A stretch of 64,000 nt of DNA. It comes from Bythopirellula sp. Lineage in GTDB: Bacteria > Planctomycetota > Planctomycetia > Pirellulales > Lacipirellulaceae. The notes beneath the pieces are model-generated. The model made no database searches, had not been told where the DNA came from, and saw nothing but the letters and a program-made list of their open reading frames with translations. Position numbers and translations under genes: made by a program. The DNA is taken from NCBI GenBank assembly GCA_028285205.1, contig JANQQA010000325.1, positions 1 through 64,000 of the forward strand, given 5' to 3'. Shown here one piece after another: positions 38,012 to 47,737 of this stretch. The stretch's first letter is position 1, and the number at the start of each line of letters is the position of its first letter.

Positions 38012-38242
38012 CTATCGGCATAACCAGCGATAACCGAAAGACGCCAGCAGGCTGAGGATCGCTAGTAACGCCGTCGACGGCTCAGGAATCACCTGGATGA
38101 CACCTGCGGAGAAACGAATGTCCATTTCACCGTCGATGTTGTTGTTTAAGTCACCCCATTCGAACGCCAACACTTGGTCAGCGCCCGAGTCGTTCGTGAC
38201 ATCGAACTGCCAAATGGAGCTTCCTCCGCTCTGGCAGACGAT
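38012..38242 (-). pseudogene. Orphan 3' end of a PEP-CTERM gene
   Basis: 77 codons reading WQFDVTNDSGADQVLAFEW, then NNNIDGEMDIRFSAG, and a complete PEP-CTERM signal (VIPEPSTALLAILSLLA, then aromatic/basic YRWLCR). It begins immediately after, and in the same frame as, the stop of the lipoprotein gene, and has no start of its own. It converges tail-to-tail with the beta-propeller gene with no gap. A remnant left by deletion of the gene body. Confidence 0.65.
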
Positions 38243-38668
38243 TTAATCGCCGGTCAGTGCGAATTCAAAAACATTATCGCCATCAGCGCTAACGTTCTCT
38301 GTCAATTCGCTCTGATCGTTGTATTTCAAGGGTATGAACTGCTCGTACCGATATTGATTCATCGCCTCGACATATCCTGCCTTCCGCTCGGAAAAAATTC
38401 GTACTGTGTTTTCACCCGGATAGGCGTTGAATTCGAACTCCCCATTGTTGATTTCACCAGCTTGCGGGCTCCTGCTCGGGTCGGGCACAAACGACACATA
38501 CCCATCTTCAAGCGGCTCCCCATTCCACGTTACGGTACCACTCACTACGATCATTCCGTCGGGAGCGCCGCCGCATCCCATAAGAATCAGACAGCACAAC
38601 AACACTGTCCCAAGACACGGTGCAGCGCCGAATTGAACCTTGTTCATCCAATTTGCCGCCTGATTCAT
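38243..38668 (-). CDS. Small lipoprotein with carboxypeptidase-regulatory-like domain
   Basis: 141 residues. The signal peptide ends in a lipobox (LILMGCGG), so the cysteine near residue 32 should be lipidated. The mature part is one beta-sandwich of the type common after DUF1559 genes in planctomycetes: SGTVTWNGEPLEDGYVSFVP, GEINNGEFEFNAYPG and VRIFSERK. The end FALTGD is the usual one, so the gene seems complete. It follows a DUF1559 gene at 87 bases; that pair is a standing unit in this phylum with unknown function. GAGGGA lies upstream of the chosen ATG; ATG 38647 is an alternative. Confidence 0.85.
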   Translation of the reverse strand: MNQAANWMNKVQFGAAPCLGTVLLCCLILMGCGGAPDGMIVVSGTVTWNGEPLEDGYVSFVPDPSRSPQAGEINNGEFEFNAYPGENTVRIFSERKAGYVEAMNQYRYEQFIPLKYNDQSELTENVSADGDNVFEFALTGD

Positions 38669-38755
38669 CCCATCATCCCTCGTGTGCGCCGTGCATCGGT
38701 TTTCCTGGCGCTGTCACATACCGTGTTAGCGTGTGAGTTTGAGCAAGCGACACCG

Positions 38756-39796
38756 CTATTGGATAGCTTCCTCGCCATCTCGACTCCCCATTGCTCGGTA
38801 TACAATTGGGCTAATCGAGTCGATGATGAAATCGACCGACCCGTCTGCCCGACAGACATTAACACCCCCAGCGTGATAGCTCCGAGTTGCGATCGCCAAA
38901 CCACTGCCATTACCTATCCACAGACAAGGGGCTTGCGGCGGAGCTTGTCTCCTGCCGCACCAAGTATGCCGATCCGGTTCCGATGAGTTGGGCGTTCTTC
39001 TGGTGGAAAAATACACATTACCATGAATCGGATTGCTGTAGCGACCGCGGATGTCGTTTTCACTGCCATCTTCCACAAGAATTAGTTCGGAAAAAAGTAG
39101 AGTGTTCGACGTGCCATCGGTGATATCCGACATGGAGACCTCGGATTTCGGAAAGAGGATGCCGTCCAGATCCGAACCGACTTCAAACGGCGTCCTGCCC
39201 CTGTACCGTTCCATCAGATGTTCTGGGCCTTCTCGGTCAACGATGTCAAAGTATCCGGATGCGGCACAGCCAATGTAGTTGCCGTGAAAGCCCTGATGGC
39301 CGGGATCCTCAGCACTCCCACTCAGTGGCGGCAGAGAAGGCGCAGCGGTTTCCAATTTGGGATTTATTGGATCGGAAGGACACATCGCTGTGGCAATGAC
39401 CGTCGTCAGACCCGGTACAAAGTTCAATGCACTGGCGTTGGGCGCGGTCTCAAAATGCTGCTTCAGCGCGTCCGCGAGCGCTTGTTGCTCAACATAGGGC
39501 AGCAGATCGTGAAACCAGCAATACCGATCCTTGGGTAGAGCCGTGCCCCCGCCTTGATTGAGGTGATTAGTTGTACCTACCGGGAAACGGTGGTTCGACG
39601 ATTCGAAGTTGAGTGCGCCCAACCCGTATTGTTTCAGATTATTTATACATTGAGAGCGGCGGGCCGCCTCACGCGCCGCTTGCACCGCCGGCAACAGTAG
39701 CGCCACGAGCACGCCAATGATGGCAATCACCACCAGCAATTCGACAAGAGTGAAAGCCGCTGATACGTTTCTCTTTGTCAACCTCTGTCGCTCCAT
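38756..39796 (-). CDS. DUF1559 family prepilin-like protein (H-X9-DG)
   Basis: 346 residues. The ATG at 39796 is chosen because it puts the pilin-like leader [16 protein letters not shown] at residues 12-27; the frame is open ~300 bases further upstream without features. The DUF1559 core is present ([20 protein letters not shown], then HRFPVGTTNH), with [16 protein letters not shown] in the middle and the C-terminal H-X9-DG motif YHAGGVNVCRADGSV. Probably cleaved by a prepilin peptidase and kept in the envelope. Paired with the lipoprotein gene downstream. Confidence 0.93.
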   Translation of the reverse strand: MERQRLTKRNVSAAFTLVELLVVIAIIGVLVALLLPAVQAAREAARRSQCINNLKQYGLGALNFESSNHRFPVGTTNHLNQGGGTALPKDRYCWFHDLLPYVEQQALADALKQHFETAPNASALNFVPGLTTVIATAMCPSDPINPKLETAAPSLPPLSGSAEDPGHQGFHGNYIGCAASGYFDIVDREGPEHLMERYRGRTPFEVGSDLDGILFPKSEVSMSDITDGTSNTLLFSELILVEDGSENDIRGRYSNPIHGNVYFSTRRTPNSSEPDRHTWCGRRQAPPQAPCLWIGNGSGLAIATRSYHAGGVNVCRADGSVDFIIDSISPIVYRAMGSRDGEEAIQ

Positions 39797-40041
39797 ACTT
39801 AGTTCCCATTGAGGAGATGGCTGCCCACATTCCTTTGTGTCGTGATTAGAAGATCGTCGCACGCCCCGGACGTGCCCATTCCGCCGATAGGAATATATGG
39901 GTAGATGAACGATTTGCTGACAATAATTCCAGGAAAAACGGCAATTTCGGCAAAAAGTGGCAATGTGGACTGCGTTCGACCATCGGTTGATGACGTCGGG
40001 GGTTACGAAACTAGCGTGCCTTAGAACAAGCTCCGACGACA

Positions 40042-41571
40042 TTACTCGCCAGTCTCCGCAGTAACGTCGAGTTGTCGACCAAATGCGTACCACTCCACTC
40101 GTAACGCCATTGGCGTGGTATCGGAACGCTCGTCAAAGTAGATGTTATTCCACACGTCGATCTGAATGACGTTTTCACCCGCCACGAGACCTTCGCTCAC
40201 GTTGACAAAGCGGAACTGCTCGTCACCAAATTTATTTTCAATGTTCCAGGATTCGAACTCTACTGGTTGTCCATTGACGCGAACCTCTCGCACACCGTTG
40301 TCTACCAGGAAGCGGCCAAACAACTGAATCGTCGACAGGTCGTAACCACCAAGGTTGAACGACGTCTGAAAGGTAAACACCGCTCGCGCTTTCGCCTCAT
40401 TCCAATTCGCAATCGAGATCCACTGCGAGGCTTGAGGATCATTGGGCAAGTAGTTGTATTCGCCCTTTATATTGGCGCAAACGCTGGCAAATTGCGGCCA
40501 TGTAGAGCCTTCAGGGCCCGCGACGACCTGCCAGTGCGGATCTTCGTCACCAACTTCAATGCCCAACCCGGTGTTATGCAATTCGACCGGGTGATAGGGT
40601 GCGAGTGTGCCGAAGTTGATTTCATCGTCCGTAGCTGGCTTGGACTGCGGAGCTTGCCAGCGTCGGCCGTGCTCATCCACCAAGTAACCGCCTCCTTCAG
40701 AGACAAGTAATCCTCGCCGAGTCTCGCTGTCCGACTCGTGCAGTTGCACACGCACCAGCCCCTTCAAAACTCTAGTTTCAACGCCGCTGTCAGGAGAGGC
40801 CGAAACGGTAAAAGTTGTGCCCAGATCGACCACGTCCATGGCAGAGGTAGCCACGGTGAACCCTTTCGCCCACTCAGCCACCTGCACGGCAATGTCCCCG
40901 TGATTCAGTCTTACGCTGCTAGGCGACAAGAACGTAAGTGAGAAAGGTCCTTTGGCCAAGATCTCCGCTCCAAAGCCAACGCTAAGCTGAATTTCGCCCG
41001 AAACCAGCTCAATCGAGTCGCCCTCGCGCAGGACTGCCCCAACGGCGAGCGTCTCGCCCCGCCAAACTGCCTTCTTTTCGGCGGCAAACGTAGCTACTGG
41101 GGCGGGCGGCCTAGAAAAAGCTCTCGCAGGAACTACCGCCGCCATCGCAGGACCACTCCCACCGTCAACGATACCTACCGTCTTCGCCGCCTCCTTACTC
41201 TCAAATAGGAAAGGCAATCCGACGACGATTGCCACTGTCACGGCAATCGCCGACAAGTAGGCCCAGGGCTGAGACCGTAGTGGAACGGTCGAATTGACGG
41301 ACTTTACTTCGGCGGACACCGTGCCTTCACCGTGACCGCGCGCCAACTCGGTGATTCGCGAGATTGCCTGCTCAGACGCGGCGGCTGCCGCGGCTTCCCT
41401 ATTCAACACCAGATGGATGGCTGAAGCTTGAAGCACTACCTCGCAATACTCGGATCCATGCTCAGCCAAGAGCGCGTTTATCTCCACGTTGTCTGCTTCC
41501 GTTAGCGCGCCATCCCAGCCGCGACTAAGCAACTCGATCAAACGATTGGCAACTGTTTCCGAAACGTCCAC
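40042..41571 (-). CDS. FecR-domain membrane protein, partner of the upstream ECF sigma factor
   Basis: 509 residues from the GTG at 41571, chosen because AGGAGG stands just upstream and the GTG overlaps the sigma stop (TAGTG). The cytoplasmic N terminus (~100 residues) has a sigma-binding look (LLSRGWDGALTEADNVEINALLAEH). A membrane helix follows (YLSAIAVTVAIVVGLPFLF). Then comes the FecR domain (LREGDSIELVSGEIQLSVG, VRLNHGDIAVQVAEWAKGF, VVDLGTTFTV). The C-terminal ~190 residues form a beta-rich extracytoplasmic domain with NENVIQIDVWNN-like strands. Expected to sense an envelope or extracellular cue and control the sigma factor; the signal is unknown. Confidence 0.87.
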   Translation of the reverse strand: MDVSETVANRLIELLSRGWDGALTEADNVEINALLAEHGSEYCEVVLQASAIHLVLNREAAAAAASEQAISRITELARGHGEGTVSAEVKSVNSTVPLRSQPWAYLSAIAVTVAIVVGLPFLFESKEAAKTVGIVDGGSGPAMAAVVPARAFSRPPAPVATFAAEKKAVWRGETLAVGAVLREGDSIELVSGEIQLSVGFGAEILAKGPFSLTFLSPSSVRLNHGDIAVQVAEWAKGFTVATSAMDVVDLGTTFTVSASPDSGVETRVLKGLVRVQLHESDSETRRGLLVSEGGGYLVDEHGRRWQAPQSKPATDDEINFGTLAPYHPVELHNTGLGIEVGDEDPHWQVVAGPEGSTWPQFASVCANIKGEYNYLPNDPQASQWISIANWNEAKARAVFTFQTSFNLGGYDLSTIQLFGRFLVDNGVREVRVNGQPVEFESWNIENKFGDEQFRFVNVSEGLVAGENVIQIDVWNNIYFDERSDTTPMALRVEWYAFGRQLDVTAETGE

Positions 41572-42176
41572 TAAATACCCTCCTGCGAGAGAGTACGTTG
41601 TACGCAAGCGTACAGAGATTTCCTCACCCGACTGATCGCTTGATAGATGGCCCCAACGGTGCGGCCCTCTTCTTTCGCGATGGAGTTAAAGTCGCGATTG
41701 GGCGCGTAGCATCGGTCGACCAGCTTTTGGTCTCGATCCGACAGTTTTTTTACACAAGTCGTCAACGCTTCCGCAACATCGCTGTTTGACGTCCGTTTGG
41801 CCTTATGAACTTCAGCAATCGCGTCGAGAACCTCTTCGCTGAACGTGATCGCAGCCCGCTTGCGCGACCGGAGAAAATCACGCGCCACATTGTGTGCAAC
41901 CGTAGTCGCCCAAGCTGGAAAGTTGGTCCCTATCTCGAAGGTATCAAACTTTTCCCACAGCACGATGGCGACCTGCTGGTACACGTCCTCCGCATCGGCG
42001 TGATGCTGCACAAGCGAGTAAATGAACCCGAACAGGTCACCGTGGCATTCGGCCAACAACGCGCCAAATGTCTCGACACGACTGTCCTTGAACGCGTCGC
42101 TACCCGACAGGCAATCATCAGCCGATGCAAATTGCATCATGCTTGCGACTCCCCGTTTGGCCATCTCTTCCTTCAT
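41571..42176 (-). CDS. ECF RNA polymerase sigma factor (TIGR02989-like)
   Basis: 201 residues. Region 2 is LFGFIYSLVQHHADAEDVYQ through NFPAWATTVAHNVARDFLR; region 4 is LSDRDQKLVDRCYAPNRD with the helix-turn-helix IAKEEGRTVGAIYQAISR. This is the planctomycete/Verrucomicrobia subfamily that typically precedes a FecR-domain gene, as here, with a 1-base stop/start overlap. In-frame ATGs a few codons inside are alternative starts. Its regulon cannot be read here; the flanking DUF1559/lipoprotein and cytochrome genes are candidates by position only. Confidence 0.92.
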   Translation of the reverse strand: MKEEMAKRGVASMMQFASADDCLSGSDAFKDSRVETFGALLAECHGDLFGFIYSLVQHHADAEDVYQQVAIVLWEKFDTFEIGTNFPAWATTVAHNVARDFLRSRKRAAITFSEEVLDAIAEVHKAKRTSNSDVAEALTTCVKKLSDRDQKLVDRCYAPNRDFNSIAKEEGRTVGAIYQAISRVRKSLYACVQRTLSQEGI

Positions 42177-42347
42177 TGCGTCAAACCAATCTACGTTTCT
42201 TCACGAAAATGCATGACCGGACAGTCCATTCCACCCGGCTACCCGCGTTGGCACACGCGGATCACACCAATCTATGGGATTAGTCGCCAGTTTCTGACAT
42301 GAATTAAGACAAAAAGATTCCGGATTCTTGTCACGATCGCACGTTAA

Positions 42348-42708
42348 CGCCTACTTGATTGCCAAATTACCGCTCGGCAAATCACGAACGTTCCTGGCAT
42401 CATGCACGTTGTGGGCGGCGAGGATGTCCTTGAATGGCACGGCGAAGTCGACGCCAGCAACCAAGTCGGTCTTGGTTTCGAGATCTTGCAACGTGCCCTC
42501 AAATGGGTCATCAGTTCGTCCTATACGGACAAATCATGACCAGGAAGAGCTTGACGCGATTGAGCTGCGACAAGGGTCGCTGAAGAGTCAGCCGTGAAAG
42601 ATCGTCGTGGTTAACGCCATAACTGCCAGTTCGTCCCGCGAGACCTACGGCGAGTTTGCTGAGGAAGTTCTCTTCGGCGAGAACACCTACAAGCAAGCAT
42701 TCAACTAG
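42348..42708 (+). pseudogene. Decayed gene of unknown family
   Basis: Two overlapping frames look protein-like but neither has a proper start. The first reads ITNVPGIMHVVGGEDVLEWH then VGLGFEILQRALKWVIS, stopping at 42539. The second, one base off, reads DQEELDAIELRQGSLKSQP, a stop at about 42595, then VVNAITASSSRETYGEFAEE and a final stop at 42706. A frameshift plus a nonsense codon would explain it. The family is not recognised. The remainder of 42177-42704 shows only the sigma-gene upstream region. Confidence 0.4.
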
Positions 42709-45700
42709 TCGGAATTCATCAGGTAGGCAAACAGGTCAATCAGTTCGCTATCCGAGAGTTCTCGAAGCAGACCGACCGGCATCATCGAAACCGAAGCGAT
42801 TTCTGTCGATTCGATACTCGCTTTTGATATCACTACTGGCTTGTCCTCACCGGCAATACGTAGCATTAGTTCGCTTTCCGTTTCTCGAGCTGGAATACCA
42901 CTATAGACTCGGCCCTCATTAGTGAGCACCAGATGCATCTTGTACGCGTCTTGAATGACAGCGCTAGGGGTCAGTATGTTGCCGAGCAAGTATTCAAGAT
43001 TTCCTCGGTTTGCGCCAGTAATGTCTGGTCCGATGTTACCACCTTGACCATACAGCTTATGGCAGGTCAAACATGTGCGCTTGAAAATTTGCTCACCGTG
43101 ATCGCGACTTGCGGCCGAGATGGCCTCACTCGTCAGTAGCTCGCGATACCTGCTAAAGTCTGCTCGTTGGTCGTCCGATGGTGCATCCAGCGGTCCCCAA
43201 ACGTCGATAAATTGACCTCCGACCACGCGCCGCAAGAGTCGGGCGACGTAGGCGGGGATGTCTCGACGGGGAACCTCGCCGCGCTCGATCGCTTTCGTAA
43301 GCAATAGGCCGTAGCTCTGTCGCGAAGAAAGCGAGTGGATCGCATCCAGCTTTTCCTCACTCTTGAGACTGGGATAAATCTCGATCAGCCTAGTCGCCAA
43401 GCCAGCATCATCGTAAGCAGCGATCGCCTGAATCGCGTCACGGCGCAACCGATCATCTCTGAGCAATTCAATCAGCATGCGTTCCAGTTCGGGATGCTTG
43501 CGCCGTGAAAGCTGGCGTACTGCGGTGCGGCGAGCCGCGATGTCTGCATCGTTGTCACGCAAGTTGTTCAGCATTGCTGATGCAGCATCGGTGTCGCCGA
43601 ATTGTTGGGCTAACTCCAGGGCAATTTGAGCAGTGGTTCGTTCGTCTGCCTGCAAAACCGCATAGGTTTTCTGCCACGATGACGGCGGTGTCACGTCATG
43701 TTTCCCTGCCAAGGAATCACGCATGCCCAGTAGCAAGTTGTGGCGCGCGGTTGGATGCTCTCGAATCGCTTCCAACAGCAAGTCCAACTCGTTGGCGTCG
43801 CTCAAGCGGCGTGCAATGTTCTGCGCAATACGAGGAATCTTGCTCGACACGGCGAGCTCGATTGCCCGTGTTGGGTCGTTTGGAATATCTGGCTCGATGC
43901 CAAACCACAACATTTTGGGAATATTATGATCACCAACGTCTTCACTATGCTCGACGAGTTCAGCTGCGATTGTCCAGCGTTGTTCCACATCCATTCGCTG
44001 CAACGCGGATGCTAGGTAAAGCCGGACGACGGGCGATCGGTCTTGTTGGGCCATTCTTACGAAACGTGCAAACGCATCTTTCGATAGTCGCTTATCTTCG
44101 CAGAGAAGTTGAATTGCCCAAGCGCGCACGTACTCATCCGGATCGTCGAGACTTCGCAGCAACACCTCGAGGTTCAGGCCATTAGTTATGTGCAGTGCCC
44201 ACAGTGCACGCAGCCGAACATCAACGTTACTGTGCGCGTTAAACAACTTACTAAGTGCGCTATGGCACTCCGGCTCGATCGACTGGTTGGTAGCTCGCTC
44301 GTGCAAAATGATGCGGGCTCGTCTGGCGTGCCATGCACTGTCGCTCGTTTGCAACGCAACTAGGTCTCCGTCGGACATCTGCCTCAGATCGGAATAGCGT
44401 CCCTCCCACGATTTCGCGTCGGACTTCGTTGGCGCGATGCGAAAGACCCGACCTGTGTCCTTGTTCAACACGTCAGCGCCACAGATATCGGCATCGTGCC
44501 AGTCGAGAACGAAGATCGATCCGTCGGGCCCAATCTCAACGCCGAAACCAACCCATTGCGCATTGTTGGCGTGAACAAAGTCCTCGCCGTGTCGTCCAAC
44601 GAATCCCGATCCACTGCGCTCGAGTCGGTCAGCGAGCACCGCGTGCTCGTGGATATTCGCCATAAATATCTGCCCACGAAAGTGACCTGGAAACGCATCC
44701 GACAAATAAATCCTGGCCCCGCCATGTGCTGAGCGATGACGATGGTCGGCAATCGTGCGAATGTCGTTGTATACGTAAGGGCTGAAGTGCTGGCCACCCT
44801 GCCGATGGTAGATTCCGCCCGGAATCACGTGCCAGAGGTGTGGGATCACACAAGCGGTAATGAAAAGTTGCCCCTTTGCGTCGTAGTCGATTCCCCACGG
44901 GTTACTAAAGCCGTGAGCGACCACCTCGAATCGGTCCTTCGTGGGATGATAACGCCAGACACCGCCATTCAACTCGACGGTCGGACCTTCGTAGCTCAGA
45001 TCTTCCGGGAAGCCCTGTCCTTCGTGCGGAACATACTTGGGGTTGCCAGGCTTACCGACTTTTGAATTCGTGGCAAAGCCCTGGCACCCGTACAACCAGC
45101 CGTCTGGCCCCCAATGCAAGTTGTTGATCGTTTCGTGTCGGTCGCGAATGCCCCAACCGGTCAGTAGCACTTCGATATCTTCCCAATCGGCTTTGTCGTC
45201 ATTGTTGCGGTCCGGGATGAAGAGCAGGTTTGGCGGTGCTCCCAGCCAGAGTCCACCGAAGCCGACAGCAATCGCCGCTGGAAAGGGAATGCCTTCCAGA
45301 AACACTTTGCGGCTGTCGGCAACGCCATCGCGATCGGTATCTTCAAGAATCAGAATCCGACTATCACCCGAGTTGGCAAAACCCTTTCCTCGGTTCTCGT
45401 AGTCGCGGTTTTCGGCAATCCAGAGCCTCCCACGATCATCCCAACAAAACCCCATCGGCTGCGTGATCATTGGTTCCGCAGCCCATACGTTGACTTCAAA
45501 CCCCTCACGCGGTGTCATTGCCTCAGCTGCTTGCTGCGGTGTGAGGAACTCGGCCGCTCGGCCTTCTTTTCTCGCCAAATTCCAAAGTACGCCGGTATAC
45601 GACTGCCCGCTGAATTTGCTCCACGCTTCGGTAAGATTGAGGTCCCTGGTAGCGCCGGTGTAGACGCGCAGCTGGAATTTCAGCACCGCCTCTTCGCCTT

Positions 45701-46571
45701 TTTCAATCGTCCAATCGCCAGACCGCGACAACGCCGGTCCCACTCCGAACTGGCCATCCACCCGCCAAGCTTGCGGAAACCCTCGATTCTTCGGGTGGTC
45801 CAGGATGGCAATGTGCGCTAAGTCGTCGCGTCCGTCGACTTGCACGCCTAGATCCAGCCAAGGTGCGCGCTTACCTTCAGCATCGCTACCACGGTGCCTG
45901 GCCGCGTTGATGACCTCAGCTGGCATTCCCTGTCGCCATGGCATGCGAATAAACAACCCACCGTAGTCGTACTTTCCGATGGTGACTTTTGTTCTGGCGG
46001 CCCCGGTCCATTGCAGATCGAGGACGTAAGCGTCACCTTCATGGCGCATCGTCCAAACTTGGGTCTCGGTCAGGACTGGTTCACCTTGTTCGTCGAGTAA
46101 ATCGTAAACGGTTTGCCATTGAACGTAATCCTTATCTCCGGCGCTTTCTCTCCTAAGCACCTTCAGCGACACGCGCCGCCAATAGTCTCCTTTGGGATGA
46201 TGGAAATAGTCACGTCCGTTCACTCTGGTGAATCCCCAGTAGATTCCCGTTTGATGAGGATGATGCGAGGGACTGTTCTGAGTGAGCACGCCTTTTCCAT
46301 CTGGCGCTACCAATGGATGGAGGAATGGGCGCTGGTCAGGTTTGGCGTGTTGGGTGACGATTGGCTCCGCCGAGGCGGCATCGAATACCTCAATCATGTG
46401 TGCGTGGTCGTCGGTCTGTATCTTCAACGAACCCGCGTTGGCAGAGGACTGATCTGCTACGAGGCAGCAAAGAATCAAGTGCGAGAAGAAAACCAGTCTG
46501 TACGATCGCGGACAAGCAAGCATGGGACAACCGAGAGCGAGATTCGAAGCAGTTCGTTGGGAAGCAATCAT
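42705..46571 (-). CDS. DUF6807 - PVC-type propeller - HEAT - cytochrome c fusion protein
   Basis: 1,288 residues, exported (hydrophobic LVFFSHLILCCLVA at ~25-40). Residues ~55-335 are a DUF6807/PmoA-like domain (HPLVAPDGKGVLTQNSPSHHPHQ in pieces, GIYWGFTRVNG). From ~345 follows the planctomycete membrane-bound-dehydrogenase propeller (GFEVNVWAAEPMITQPMGF, LWIAENRDYENRG, WGPDGWLYGCQGF). HEAT-like helices fill ~770-1080 (DPDEYVRAWAIQLL). The end is a c-type cytochrome with C1167-LT-C1170-H1171 and the family tail (GLLRELSDSELIDLFAYL). Such proteins are thought to oxidise sugars or their derivatives in the periplasm. The start overlaps the oxidoreductase stop (ATGA), so both are made together. 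Confidence 0.9.
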   Translation of the reverse strand: MIASQRTASNLALGCPMLACPRSYRLVFFSHLILCCLVADQSSANAGSLKIQTDDHAHMIEVFDAASAEPIVTQHAKPDQRPFLHPLVAPDGKGVLTQNSPSHHPHQTGIYWGFTRVNGRDYFHHPKGDYWRRVSLKVLRRESAGDKDYVQWQTVYDLLDEQGEPVLTETQVWTMRHEGDAYVLDLQWTGAARTKVTIGKYDYGGLFIRMPWRQGMPAEVINAARHRGSDAEGKRAPWLDLGVQVDGRDDLAHIAILDHPKNRGFPQAWRVDGQFGVGPALSRSGDWTIEKGEEAVLKFQLRVYTGATRDLNLTEAWSKFSGQSYTGVLWNLARKEGRAAEFLTPQQAAEAMTPREGFEVNVWAAEPMITQPMGFCWDDRGRLWIAENRDYENRGKGFANSGDSRILILEDTDRDGVADSRKVFLEGIPFPAAIAVGFGGLWLGAPPNLLFIPDRNNDDKADWEDIEVLLTGWGIRDRHETINNLHWGPDGWLYGCQGFATNSKVGKPGNPKYVPHEGQGFPEDLSYEGPTVELNGGVWRYHPTKDRFEVVAHGFSNPWGIDYDAKGQLFITACVIPHLWHVIPGGIYHRQGGQHFSPYVYNDIRTIADHRHRSAHGGARIYLSDAFPGHFRGQIFMANIHEHAVLADRLERSGSGFVGRHGEDFVHANNAQWVGFGVEIGPDGSIFVLDWHDADICGADVLNKDTGRVFRIAPTKSDAKSWEGRYSDLRQMSDGDLVALQTSDSAWHARRARIILHERATNQSIEPECHSALSKLFNAHSNVDVRLRALWALHITNGLNLEVLLRSLDDPDEYVRAWAIQLLCEDKRLSKDAFARFVRMAQQDRSPVVRLYLASALQRMDVEQRWTIAAELVEHSEDVGDHNIPKMLWFGIEPDIPNDPTRAIELAVSSKIPRIAQNIARRLSDANELDLLLEAIREHPTARHNLLLGMRDSLAGKHDVTPPSSWQKTYAVLQADERTTAQIALELAQQFGDTDAASAMLNNLRDNDADIAARRTAVRQLSRRKHPELERMLIELLRDDRLRRDAIQAIAAYDDAGLATRLIEIYPSLKSEEKLDAIHSLSSRQSYGLLLTKAIERGEVPRRDIPAYVARLLRRVVGGQFIDVWGPLDAPSDDQRADFSRYRELLTSEAISAASRDHGEQIFKRTCLTCHKLYGQGGNIGPDITGANRGNLEYLLGNILTPSAVIQDAYKMHLVLTNEGRVYSGIPARETESELMLRIAGEDKPVVISKASIESTEIASVSMMPVGLLRELSDSELIDLFAYLMNSD

Positions 46572-47707
46572 TTCAACGTGAACTCAGGCAGATGAACGAT
46601 TTCTCCACCTTTCAGTGCAGACTGATGTGCGCAAATACCTACGCATGTCCAGTTGGCGCTGGTAGTCGCGTTGGGCCAAGGATCGCGACCCTCTAGTAAC
46701 GCACTCAGGAATTCGTGGACCATGTGCGGATGAGAGCCTCCGTGGCCGCCGCCCTGAATAAATGAGAGGTGGTCGGCGTCTTCAATCGTTTGGGTGAACT
46801 TCCGGATTGGTTCTGGAAGTAAATGAGCAAAATCGGGGACGATCACCCGCTGCGGTATCTGCGGCTCTGGTTTCTTCGCCGTGTGTAACACATGCTCTTC
46901 GCCCTCAATCAAGGTCCACTCAAAACTCTTTTTTGATCCGTAGACATCAAAACTCTCACGGTACTGGCGAGCTGTATCGTACAGTGCCCTCCAAAGGTGC
47001 GCTGCAACGTCACGGTCCGCTACTTTGACGTGGCAGGATTCGACAGCAAACGAGCAGCCCGATTTTTCGCGGATGTCGTCTCGGACGCTGCCGGACCCCA
47101 AACAAGTCACGTACTCGGCCCGTCCGTTGACGATGCCCAGCACGGGGCTGACCACGTGGGTAGCATAGTGCATCGGCACCATTCGCTCCCAATAGTCGGG
47201 CCAGCCGTCCATGTCTTGCGGATGTGACGCCTGCATGTATTGGATATCGCCCAGTTCGCCATTTTCATACATTTCCTTCAGAAACAGAAACTCGCGGCTG
47301 TAGACGACCGTCTCGGCCATCATGTATTTGAGTTCAGTTTCCTCGACCACTTCACAGATCTGTCGACACTCGTCAATGGTCGTTGCCATCGGGACCGTAC
47401 ACAAGACATGCTTACCGGCCTTGAGGGCTTCGATTGACATCCAGGCATGATCACCGATGGGACTGTTGATATGCACCAAATCAATTTGGGAATCGGATAG
47501 CAGATCCTCGTACTTCGGATATCTCCGACTGACCCCAAGCGCATCGCCGAGCTTGTTCAGTTCGTTCTCGTCGCGGCGACAGATCGCTGTCACGTTGGCG
47601 TTGGGGTGGTCCTGATAAATTGGCAGGAATTCAGCTCCGAAGCCTAGGCCAACGAGTGCGACTCGAAACTGTCGTTCGTGTGAGCTTTCAGATGAGGGGT
47701 GCGTCAT
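46568..47707 (-). CDS. Gfo/Idh/MocA family oxidoreductase
   Basis: 379 residues from the ATG at 47707; an ATG 30 bases upstream is also in frame. The N-terminal Rossmann fold for NAD(P) is clear (VALVGLGFGAEFLPIY), followed by DLVHINSPIGDH and the conserved lysine-proline region altered to KAGKHVLCTVPMA; the usual EKP lysine is not evident there, which is unusual. The C-terminal half has the family beta-sheet with HYATHVVSPVLG. There is no signal peptide, so it acts in the cytoplasm, or is one of the Tat-free members common in planctomycetes. Coupled by a 4-base overlap to the DUF6807/cytochrome gene; both probably serve the same sugar or inositol-like substrate. Confidence 0.87.
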   Translation of the reverse strand: MTHPSSESSHERQFRVALVGLGFGAEFLPIYQDHPNANVTAICRRDENELNKLGDALGVSRRYPKYEDLLSDSQIDLVHINSPIGDHAWMSIEALKAGKHVLCTVPMATTIDECRQICEVVEETELKYMMAETVVYSREFLFLKEMYENGELGDIQYMQASHPQDMDGWPDYWERMVPMHYATHVVSPVLGIVNGRAEYVTCLGSGSVRDDIREKSGCSFAVESCHVKVADRDVAAHLWRALYDTARQYRESFDVYGSKKSFEWTLIEGEEHVLHTAKKPEPQIPQRVIVPDFAHLLPEPIRKFTQTIEDADHLSFIQGGGHGGSHPHMVHEFLSALLEGRDPWPNATTSANWTCVGICAHQSALKGGEIVHLPEFTLK

Positions 47708-47737
47708 TACTCGATTTCTCCGTGTGCAGCGACCCAC

